NCBI GenBank assembly: GCA_904501925.1
Contig: CAJGCO010000003.1
Coordinates: 25,341-89,340 of the forward strand
DNA: 64,000 nt
Reading direction: 5' to 3'
Source: an uncultured Alphaproteobacteria bacterium
GTDB taxonomy: Bacteria; Pseudomonadota; Alphaproteobacteria; RF32; CAG-239
The translations under genes were made by a program, and so were the position numbers. The first letter of the stretch is position 1. Each line of letters starts with the position of its first letter. This document shows, piece after piece, positions 19,931 to 28,300 of the stretch. The notes beneath the pieces were generated by a model. It ran no database searches. It had not been told where the DNA came from and saw only the letters and a list, made by a program, of their open reading frames with translations.

Positions 19931-20869
19931 ATGAAAAAAATATTAAGCGTATTAAGTTGTGGTCTTTTAGCTGCCTGTATGTGTAATGATAGTCAATGGG
20001 AAGAGGTAGAGGTTGTAAAGTTTGATGAAACTATTTATGAACAACCAAAAGATATCATTGTTGAACCTAAGCCTATTTTTGTTCAAGCTCCTCAGCTTGT
20101 AAAAGATTGTCCTTGTGCAGAACAAATGCCATGCCAAGTTGCACATATGCCTTGCTGTCAACACCATGCAGCACCAGTGTCGCAACCTAAAGTAACTACA
20201 ACTAAAAAAATAATAACAACAACAACAACTTTAGAAGAGCCTTGTGGAAAGCCTGTATGTGAGCCAGTTGTTACAGTGCATGAGGAAATTGTATCTTCAG
20301 ATGAGGCGCCAATTGCAGTAGAACAAGCTCCTGTTAAACAAGAAACTGTAGAAGTAAATGAAGAAGCTCAAGTTGTAGTTCCAGAAGCATTAAAGCCAGA
20401 ACAAGAATACCTAAAGGTTACTGTAAAGAAAAATCCATATCGTTCAGAAATTGTTGATATGCGCAAAACAACATCTTCAGAAGCACTAAAACAAATGGTT
20501 AAGTATTCTCCAGAAGCCTATAATGTTGTTGCAACAAGAGCAACAAATCGTATGTTACAAGATACAGCTGTAATTTATGAAAATGGTGTAAAAAGAATAT
20601 ATATTAAAGATGCGAAGCTTTTAAGTTCTGATTTACCTTATGGTTCACACAGAGTAAAAGGTGCAACAAGAGATATTCTTGTTGGTTCAAAAATTTATGA
20701 TGTTGTAAATAACATTAAAAATGCAGATTTAGTAATTGAGCCAGCATTAGATTGGTTTGTATCTTCAAGTAGTCAAGTTCCAGCTATTCAATACAAAATG
20801 ACATTGTTAGATAATAATGGTAAAAAAGTTGATGAGTGGATTGAGGTTATTAGGCAAGTAAAGGAATAA
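19931..20869 (+). CDS. Cys/His-rich putative lipoprotein, unknown function
   Basis: 312 residues. The N-terminus has a basic start, a hydrophobic run and a lipobox LAAC with the acylated cysteine at 16, so it should be anchored in the outer membrane or periplasm. Residues 60-79 form a dense cluster (C60, C62, C68, H72, C75, C76, H78, H79) that looks able to bind metal. A Thr-rich stretch and an acidic Glu/Val-rich linker follow, and residues about 170-312 form a compact domain. I know no matching family. The next gene starts 7 bases after the stop, so the two are almost certainly co-expressed. AGGAGA lies before the ATG. Confidence 0.75.
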   Translation: MKKILSVLSCGLLAACMCNDSQWEEVEVVKFDETIYEQPKDIIVEPKPIFVQAPQLVKDCPCAEQMPCQVAHMPCCQHHAAPVSQPKVTTTKKIITTTTTLEEPCGKPVCEPVVTVHEEIVSSDEAPIAVEQAPVKQETVEVNEEAQVVVPEALKPEQEYLKVTVKKNPYRSEIVDMRKTTSSEALKQMVKYSPEAYNVVATRATNRMLQDTAVIYENGVKRIYIKDAKLLSSDLPYGSHRVKGATRDILVGSKIYDVVNNIKNADLVIEPALDWFVSSSSQVPAIQYKMTLLDNNGKKVDEWIEVIRQVKE

Positions 20870-20876
20870 TCTCTAC

Positions 20877-21704
20877 ATGAAGCCTAAATTTATAAAACTG
20901 TCTGTATTTTGTTTTTTAGCAATTTTTGCAAAAACTGTAAATGCAGACAGTTTTTTTGATGTAAAATCGCAATATTGCGAGAAAATTTTAAAAAATCAAA
21001 CGCGATCAGAAGTTCGAATGGCTGCTATAGATTATGCTTCATTTAGTGCTATAAAAAAACATTTTCAATCAATGCCTGAATATAAAAATATTGAAGATTA
21101 CGTATTTAATAATATTTCATATTATATATCTGATAATCTCTTAAGAGATGTAAGTGTTTTAACTATAGAGGAAAATGACGAAAAGGTATGTATAGAATTA
21201 ACAGGAAAAGTACGTACAGAAGAATTTGAAGCTCTCATAAAAAAACAAAATTTTAAAAATATTGATAAAGATAAAGCTATAAATATTACCAATCGTGTAA
21301 AAGAAATTTATCCAGCATCATCACAGCCTCAAATATTTATTGAAAAACTTACTTTTTATAATGGAATATCTACTGATAAATATATTAAATTTATATCAGA
21401 TTATTTATCATTTAATCCAAATATAGTTATTGTAACAGATAAAAATACAGCAGATTATACACTAAAGGCAAGCTTGATTAAATCTACAGTAGATGTGATA
21501 GATGATAAAAATAGTAAATACAGTATGTCTGTTAAACTAGATTTAATAGATAACAATAATAAGATTGCTATGTCTCAAAACAAAAATCGATATATAATTA
21601 TAGAAAATAAGAATAATAAACAAGAAATAGCAGATAAGCTTCTAAAAAAGTTATTAAAGGAAGCTATTGATACAATGCAAAAAGAGGGAATTATCTTTAA
21701 TTGA
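20877..21704 (+). CDS. Secreted protein of unknown function, partner of the upstream lipoprotein
   Basis: 275 residues with a signal peptide (MKPKFIKLSVFCFLAIF..., probable cleavage after VNA). The first half contains RSEVRMAAIDYASFSAIKKHF and a strand with VCIELTGKV. The second half, around NIVIVTDKNTADYTLKASLIKS, resembles the alternating strand/helix pattern of LpoB/CsgG-like periplasmic proteins (a 'xxVVxDxxxADYxLxG' strand). That resemblance is weak and is inference only. It follows the Cys/His-rich lipoprotein by 7 bases and ends exactly where convergent dtd ends. Confidence 0.7.
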   Translation: MKPKFIKLSVFCFLAIFAKTVNADSFFDVKSQYCEKILKNQTRSEVRMAAIDYASFSAIKKHFQSMPEYKNIEDYVFNNISYYISDNLLRDVSVLTIEENDEKVCIELTGKVRTEEFEALIKKQNFKNIDKDKAINITNRVKEIYPASSQPQIFIEKLTFYNGISTDKYIKFISDYLSFNPNIVIVTDKNTADYTLKASLIKSTVDVIDDKNSKYSMSVKLDLIDNNNKIAMSQNKNRYIIIENKNNKQEIADKLLKKLLKEAIDTMQKEGIIFN

Positions 21705-22142
21705 TTATTTTGTTAATAAAAATGTAGAAGGTCCATCATTAATTAATTTAACTTTCATTTCTGCTTGAAAAATACCTGTCTGTGGTTTTTGATAAAGTTT
21801 TTTTAATATTTCAATAAAATATTCATACATTTCATTTGCTTTATCTGGAGTTTCAGCAGTTGAAAATCCAGGGCGATTGCCATGGCTAGTATCTGCAGCT
21901 AATGTAAATTGAGATATAACCAAAATTTCTCCATTAATATCTTTAACGCTTAGATTCATCTTTCCATGTTCATCTTCAAATATTCTTAAATTAATAAGTT
22001 TATTTGCAAGTGCATCAGCTTTTGTTTTCTCATCTCCTTTTTCTACACCCAAAAATACGAGTAATCCATGACCGATTTTTCCAACTGTTTGGTTATTTAC
22101 ATCTACACTAGCTTTTAAGACACGTTGAATTAAAAGTTTCAT
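21705..22142 (-). CDS. dtd: D-aminoacyl-tRNA deacylase
   Basis: 145 residues, the usual length. It removes D-amino acids (and Gly from tRNA-Ala) from mischarged tRNAs. Signatures: N-terminal MKLLIQRVLKASVDVNNQTVGKIGHGLLVFLGV, VISQFTLAADTSHGNRPGF (active-site SQFTL) and the Gly-cisPro motif as NDGPSTF. The usual residue after the cis-proline is Val; here it is Ser. The stop abuts the preceding + gene. Confidence 0.95.
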   Translation of the reverse strand: MKLLIQRVLKASVDVNNQTVGKIGHGLLVFLGVEKGDEKTKADALANKLINLRIFEDEHGKMNLSVKDINGEILVISQFTLAADTSHGNRPGFSTAETPDKANEMYEYFIEILKKLYQKPQTGIFQAEMKVKLINDGPSTFLLTK

Positions 22143-22153
22143 TATAAACTCCT

Positions 22154-23386
22154 TTATGCTTTATAAAATAAATAAGAAAAGAATATTGCAGATAAGATTC
22201 CAGCCATATCTGAAATAAGTGCATATTTTAAGGCATATCTCGTTTTATAAACATTTATTGCACCAAAATAAACACTCAATACATAAAAAGTTGTTTCAGT
22301 GGAGCCTTGTATAACGCAAGAAATGAAACCAACAAAACTATCTGCTCCATAATTTTGCATTGTTTCAATCATCATGGCTCTAGCTCCACTACCAGACAAC
22401 GGTTTCATTAAAGCTGTTGGAAGAGCATCAACAAAAGTTGCGTCAATATTTAGTGTTAAGCATAATTGTTTGATGCCTTCTATAATTAAATCTAGAGCAT
22501 TTGATGCTCTAAATACTCCTATAACAACTAACATTGCCACTAAATAAGGTAATATTGTTATTGCCACATTAAATCCTTCTTTTGCCCCCGTAATAAAGCA
22601 ATCATAACAATTTATTTTGTTTTTTATAGCAATAATAAAAACTAGTAAAATTATCGAACACAAAAGAATGTTACCGATTCCAGATGAAAGTATAAGGCGT
22701 TTTTCAGGTTCAATCAAATAAAAACCAAAACTAATAGATGATATAATGATTAAGAAGGCAACAATCCATTTTAACAAAATTTTATTTGTAAGTTTTATTT
22801 TTTGTTTAATTGCAACTAACAAAAATCCAACAATAGTAGAAACAGATGTAGATAATAATATTGGTACAAATACGTCAGTAGGTCTTATTGCTCCTAATTG
22901 CATTCTATACATAAATATTGTTATAGGTATTAAAGTAACGGATGAGGCATTTAGTATCATAAATAAAATTTGAGCATCACTTGCTTCATCTTTATTATTA
23001 TTATGCTCTTGTAGTTCTTTCATCGCTTTAATTCCCATTGGGGTTGCTGCATTATCTAGTCCTAAAAAGTTTGCAGCCATATTTAATACAACGGTGGATA
23101 TAGCAGGGCTGTTTTCTGGAATATCCTTCATTATAACCTTAAAAAGAGGTGTTAATTTTTTGGATATTTTATTAGCAAGTCCACTATCTTCAATTATTTT
23201 TAAAATACCAAGCCAAAAACTAAGTATACCAACCAAACCAATAGAGATTTTAACCCCTAATTGAGCATTGTCAAAAATTGCTTTAATTATATTATCAAAT
23301 ACAGATAAATCATAGTAAATTATAGCATGGCATACAGCTAAAATTATAGAACCAAAAAACATCATAAGCCATAATACGTTAACCAT
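22154..23386 (-). CDS. Nucleoside-recognition (gate) domain membrane protein, SpmA-SpmB fusion
   Basis: 410 residues, polytopic. The first half matches SpmA: FWLGILKIIEDSGL, NMAANFLGLDNAATPMGIKAM and ILNASSVTLIPITI. The second half matches SpmB: GAKEGFNVAITILPYLVAMLVVIGVFR, PTALMKPLSGSGARAMMIE, VIQGSTETTFYVLSVYFG. In Bacillus these two spore-maturation proteins are separate. Fused versions occur in Gram-negative non-sporulating bacteria, so sporulation is not implied. The substrate of this gate-domain family is not known. The start lies 11 bases upstream of dtd in the same direction, so the two may share a transcript. Confidence 0.85.
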   Translation of the reverse strand: MVNVLWLMMFFGSIILAVCHAIIYYDLSVFDNIIKAIFDNAQLGVKISIGLVGILSFWLGILKIIEDSGLANKISKKLTPLFKVIMKDIPENSPAISTVVLNMAANFLGLDNAATPMGIKAMKELQEHNNNKDEASDAQILFMILNASSVTLIPITIFMYRMQLGAIRPTDVFVPILLSTSVSTIVGFLLVAIKQKIKLTNKILLKWIVAFLIIISSISFGFYLIEPEKRLILSSGIGNILLCSIILLVFIIAIKNKINCYDCFITGAKEGFNVAITILPYLVAMLVVIGVFRASNALDLIIEGIKQLCLTLNIDATFVDALPTALMKPLSGSGARAMMIETMQNYGADSFVGFISCVIQGSTETTFYVLSVYFGAINVYKTRYALKYALISDMAGILSAIFFSYLFYKA

Positions 23387-23459
23387 GTTATACCTTTAAG
23401 AGAAAATTAAAATAATCAACTTATAATTACTCTTAAATGTCTAAAACTTCAAGGAAAAT

Positions 23460-24419
23460 ATGATGGAAAATACCCAGGAATATATTGAGAAAAGAGCGTT
23501 ATTTGATGAATATTACCATAAAGAAATCTTTCCACGTATGCAAGAGCTTGAGAATAAACGAAAAAAGTACTTTAATTGTTTTATGTTTGCATCAATCTTT
23601 ACATTGTCATGGTCTATAGCGTTGTTTTGTGGGGTTTTAGATAAATTTATTGAAATGTTAGAAGCTAAAGGAGTAAATGTTGAGTTATTGAGTTGTTTGC
23701 TTGTGTTATTTATCTGTCTGCCAATGGTTGGTTTTAAAAGACAAGCAAAAGAAAGTTTGTTGCCCCTTATTTCTAATTTTTTTGGTAATTTTGAATATAA
23801 GTATAAATCAGGAATAGATGAGAGTGTAGTTGCTGATTCTAAAATTATATCATATTATGACTATTTAGAATTTGATGATGGTTTTGTTGGATTTTATGAG
23901 GGTGTTAATGTTTCAATTGATGAATATATAGCATATAAAGAAATTCAAGTAACTCGTAACAATGAAACTAAATATGAGTTAAAAAAAGATAAGCGTGGTA
24001 TAATTTTTTGTGCTACAATGAATAAAAAATTTAAAGGACAAACTGTTGTTTCCAAAGATAGGGGGATTTTAAATAAAATAACTAAATACAAAAAATTAGA
24101 AAGGGTAACATTGGAGGCCCCTGTATTTGAAAAATATTATGAAGTATATTCAGATAACCAAATAGAAGCTAGATATATACTAACACCAGTAATGTTAAAA
24201 TATATGGAAGAATTAAAGCTTTATTTCTCCAAAATAGAGTTTAGTTTCTTTGATGATATCGTTTTTGTTAATATTTTAACTAAAAGAAATATGTTTGAAT
24301 GCAATAGCTTTTTTACGAGCATAATAAACAAAAAAAGAATATATAAAAATTTTAATGAATTATATCTCCTATTTTCAATAATTCATACAATGCACTTAAA
24401 TGAAGAGAGATTGCTCTAA
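23460..24419 (+). CDS. DUF3137-like membrane protein
   Basis: 319 residues: a helical N-terminal 35 residues (YHKEIFPRMQELENKRKKYF), two adjacent hydrophobic segments at about 40-60 and 78-95, then a soluble alpha/beta domain with a central strand-rich part (FCATMNKKFKGQTVVSKD). The order and the LENKRKK junction fit DUF3137, which is common in alphaproteobacteria and uncharacterised. AAGGAAAA sits directly before two adjacent ATG codons (23460 or 23463). The 3' end overlaps the convergent GalU-like gene by 4 bases. Confidence 0.6.
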   Translation: MMENTQEYIEKRALFDEYYHKEIFPRMQELENKRKKYFNCFMFASIFTLSWSIALFCGVLDKFIEMLEAKGVNVELLSCLLVLFICLPMVGFKRQAKESLLPLISNFFGNFEYKYKSGIDESVVADSKIISYYDYLEFDDGFVGFYEGVNVSIDEYIAYKEIQVTRNNETKYELKKDKRGIIFCATMNKKFKGQTVVSKDRGILNKITKYKKLERVTLEAPVFEKYYEVYSDNQIEARYILTPVMLKYMEELKLYFSKIEFSFFDDIVFVNILTKRNMFECNSFFTSIINKKRIYKNFNELYLLFSIIHTMHLNEERLL

Positions 24420-25309
24420 ATACTGATGTCTAGTTCTTTAATTGTTTTTACAGCTTCATCATAAAGTATCTTATTTTCGCGTATAGATAGGCGAATATTT
24501 GATTTTGATAGTTCTTCATTTGTGCCGCAATCATATCGTTCAGCGCTTGTTAAAACTCCTCTAAGGGGTGTGCCATTAATGCAGGCAATATTTATTGCAT
24601 CTGTTAGATTAATTTCGCCATTACTTCCTTTAGATACATTAGGTAGTATGTCTAATATTTCATTTGGTAATATATAAGGTCCCATGCTTGCAAAATCAGA
24701 GTCAATTTCTTCAATCTTAGGTTTTTCAATAACACCTTTTGCACTAACAATGTTTCCTTCTTGAATTATACCTTTTAACACACCATATCTAGAAATCTGC
24801 TCTCTTGGGAATTTTATTACATTTTCAACAATACCCCCAAAACGTTCGTACACATCAAGAAGTTGTGATAATATACCTTTACCTCTGCAAACATATACAT
24901 CATCAACCCACATAACCATAAAATCTCTTTTACCAATAATTTCTTTAGCGCATAAAATGGCATGACCATTCCCTTTAGGTTCAGATTGTTGAGCATAAGA
25001 AAATTTAACATTAGCAGGAACAGTTTTTTTTAAAGCCTCCCAAATTTCAAGCTTGTCTTGTCTTAATAATCTTTCTTCTAAATCTTTGTTAGGTGAAAAA
25101 TACTTATCATACATATTGCGATTAGCTTCATCACTATATATAAAGATAATCTCTTCAACACCAGCTTCTACGCAAGCATCAACTGCATATTGAATTATTG
25201 GTTTGTTGTTTAAACATAAAAAACCTTTATGAATAACCTTTGTAGCTGGTAAATTTCTAGTCGAAAGACCAGCAACCGGTAAAACAGCAACTTTAGGCTT
25301 TGTAAACAT
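24416..25309 (-). CDS. Divergent GalU-type sugar-1-phosphate nucleotidylyltransferase
   Basis: 297 residues, matching GalU (UTP-glucose-1-phosphate uridylyltransferase) in length and order. The N-terminal signature is altered: VAGLSTRNLPATKVIHKGFLCLNNKPIIQY where GalU has GLGTRxLPATKxxPKEMLPxxDKPxIQY. QSEPKGNGHAILCAKE replaces the usual QxxxxGLGHAVLxA, and MWVDDVY replaces LLPDD. FASMGPYILPNEILDIL and GEINLTDAI are conserved. I infer an active or altered nucleotidylyltransferase feeding glycan synthesis; loss of the KEMLP proline and GLG glycine makes UDP-glucose formation uncertain. Its SD (AGGAG) lies in one arm of an inverted repeat after the AsmA gene. Confidence 0.8.
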   Translation of the reverse strand: MFTKPKVAVLPVAGLSTRNLPATKVIHKGFLCLNNKPIIQYAVDACVEAGVEEIIFIYSDEANRNMYDKYFSPNKDLEERLLRQDKLEIWEALKKTVPANVKFSYAQQSEPKGNGHAILCAKEIIGKRDFMVMWVDDVYVCRGKGILSQLLDVYERFGGIVENVIKFPREQISRYGVLKGIIQEGNIVSAKGVIEKPKIEEIDSDFASMGPYILPNEILDILPNVSKGSNGEINLTDAINIACINGTPLRGVLTSAERYDCGTNEELSKSNIRLSIRENKILYDEAVKTIKELDISI

Positions 25310-25315
25310 AAAAAA

Positions 25316-25360
25316 ACTCCTATTTAATTTATAAAAACAATATAAATAAAAAATAGGAGT
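25316..25360 (-). promoter_or_regulatory. Inverted repeat covering the GalU-like gene's ribosome binding site
   Basis: Perfect 10-bp arms ACTCCTATTT (25316-25325) and AAATAGGAGT (25351-25360) around a 25-nt AT-only-like loop. On the - strand the distal arm contains the AGGAG Shine-Dalgarno, 6 nt before the ATG, and ends in a T-run. It could terminate AsmA transcripts, hide the SD, or both. Confidence 0.5.
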
Positions 25361-25379
25361 ATATCAAATTAAAAAACAA

Positions 25380-28300
25380 TTATTTCACAGATAAAGCAAT
25401 TTTTTTACCAATAATACCACTTGTTTTATAATTTTTGCGTGTTGAAGTATCAAATAAATATTGTTTTTTTACATCGTTTTGTGGCTTGTTTAATTTGTTA
25501 GCTAATATTTTCTTATTTATGTCACCAGACAAAACAATGTTGTTTTTTAGAGCAAAAACATAACGATTACCATTTTCAGTTGTTTTTATAATAGCAGGCT
25601 CATCATCTTCTCTATACATAGGAGGCTCTTTGCTTGCATCTTTTACATTAATATTAAAATCATCATCGTAACTTATAAGTGTTTTAAGTAATCTTTTGTT
25701 GTGATGTTGGTGAATTTCTTGAGTAGATGCAAGTACCATATTTGAATTAGGAGTATCACTTTCAACTTCAATGTCATCTATAGTTTTAACTGATTGTATA
25801 TCTTCTCTTGAAATAGTATTCTTAAATCCACCATTTTTTTTCTTTTCTTTTATAGAATTTTTTATATTCTCAAAATTATTTCCTTTATCATTATTGCCTA
25901 AATTCATCGCAACAACTGGATTTATCTTCATATTTGAAGGTGTTTTATTTGGGGTGTTTTCAATAATATTCTTTTCAACAATGTTATTTACTACATCTTT
26001 CTTAATTGTATCGACAATATTATTATTTAAAGCTCCAACAATAGTTTTTTCTTCTCTATCTGAAATCTTTGAAGCAAAATTTTTGAAAAAATCTTTAGTC
26101 TTTTCTAAAAGGCTATTATGAGTTTTTTTGTTTTGATCTAATGCAGCTTCTGCAACTTTTATGGCTGGTTCACTAGTTTCAACATCTTTGGCTTCTGCAA
26201 CAACTACTTCAGGTTCACTATTTTCAACATCTTTGGCTTCTGCAACAACTACTTCAGGTTCACTAGCTTCAACTTCTTTAACTTCTGCAACAATTACCTC
26301 TGGTTCACTTGTTTCAGCATTTTTAACTTCAGCAACAACTACCTCAGGCTCACTAGCTTCAACTTCTTTAACTTCAGCAACAACTGTTTCAGGCTCACTA
26401 GCTTCAACATCTTTAACTTCAGCTACAACTATTTCAGGCTCACTAGCTTCAACATCTTTAACTTCAGCTACAACTATTTCAGGCTCACTAGCTTCAACTT
26501 CTTTAACTTCTGCAACAACTGTTTCAGGCTCACTAGTTTCAGCATCTTTAGCTTCAGCTATAATTGTTTCAGATTCTACATTATCTTGTTTTTCAATTTC
26601 CTCAATATTCGCGGTTGTTGTGCTTGTTTTAATAGTTTTTTCAATCTTATTTTCTCTTTTTGCAGGAATAAGATTTGAAAGACCACTAAATTCAACTAAA
26701 TCAAGAGAGTTTGAGTTGTTGATTTTTTCTTTTTTTGTAAAAATTCCAGATAAACCATTAACTATACCTTCTAAAGAAAAGCTAATTTTATCAGCTTTTG
26801 CATCAGATTGCACTGCTTCACTTTTTGAGTTGTCAACATTGCCAGATTTAAATGTTGGTGAAGTTGGAATAATATCGTTGCTAGATTTAGGAGGGTAAAC
26901 TAAGTACGCATCGTAATCTTTTGCATTTATATTTAGTACGTCTCTAAATACATCAATACTTGTAACAATATTATCATTTAACTGATTAACATATGTCAAC
27001 ATAGTTTCTACAGCTTGAGTTGCAACCTTATTATTATTGTCCATTGTTGCAATAGTTGCAGTATCAATAATATTTAGATAATTATCACGAATTTTAGATT
27101 GTAATTCGCTAATTACATTCATATTTTCTGCAATCTTTTTAATATCAGCATTTAGCTCATCTTTCTTTTCTTGTTTTACAGGAGTGGCTGACTTGTCAAG
27201 AAGCTCAATTTCCATCATATATACTTCGGTTAAGCCATTATAATAAGATACGTTATTTCTTGCGACATCATATAACCAAGCAAGTTTGTTAAAGATTTCG
27301 TCAAAAATAATTTTGCTATCAACAATGAAGTTATCTTCTAATGTTTTTGGAATAAAGTTAATTCCTGCAAGTTCTTTAGCTAAAGCACTATCTATATCCA
27401 AAAGTTCTTTTTCAGATGCAGCAGTTTCAGCGCTATTCATCATTTTATTTAAAGTGTTTTCAGTATTCTGAAGTTTTTTTACATTAGCATCGTAGGTACT
27501 TTGAACTATTTGATCATTTGATAAAGGCTTAAATCTAATAATATCAAGTGTCATTTTATTTAAATCATTTAATGCTATTTTGATATTATCAATAATACTT
27601 TCTTTTTTAGTATTGAAGACTTCCAGCTTCTTTTTCTCTTTATTACCTTTTGCTTCAATTAAACTTTGTTCATATTTTGCAAGTCTATCAATGGTTTCAA
27701 CTAAATCAACTTCTAATGTTGGTGAAGCAATATTACCATTCATTTTGAATTTTAATGTATCAGTGAAAGTAGCATTTTTATAGATTGCATCAAAGTTTGT
27801 TTTCATGTCCCATTTTTCAATATTTAATTCAATACTTGAGTTCATATCGATAACAGATGATTCCCATGAAACATTATCAGCAATTATAATTCCTTTTTTT
27901 ATGTTGAAGAGCCCCTTAATTTTATCAAAGTTTGTACTGCCTGCTTTTAAGCTAGATACAATGCTATCTACAAAGCCATCAGTATTTTTTCTCTGTTCAA
28001 ATTCAAATTTGATAATATCCATATCCCAGCCAGTAATAACAGTATTATCAAAATCAAATTGTCCTTCTGCATTCAAGTTGTTGATAAACATTTCTTCAGA
28101 GGTTGCAATAGAATCAAATTTTCCTTTAGAAGAAAATGTTCCACTTCCAATGCAGTATATACTACCACAAAAATCGTTTGTAATATAATTTTTGATATCA
28201 AAATTACCACTAACTTTTGCAAGGTTGTTTGTATCTAAAATTAAATCTAGCTTAATATCTGCATCACCCAATTTGGTATCTAGATTTTTTATATTCAATA

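Noticed and set aside
22154..23386. Sporulation locus, from the SpmA/SpmB match
   Set aside because: Fused versions occur in non-sporulating Gram-negatives, and no other sporulation gene is present.
26161..26898. Open + strand frame rich in Ser/Thr over the AsmA minisatellite
   Set aside because: It is the mirror of the 45-bp repeat, has no ribosome site and lies wholly within the AsmA gene.
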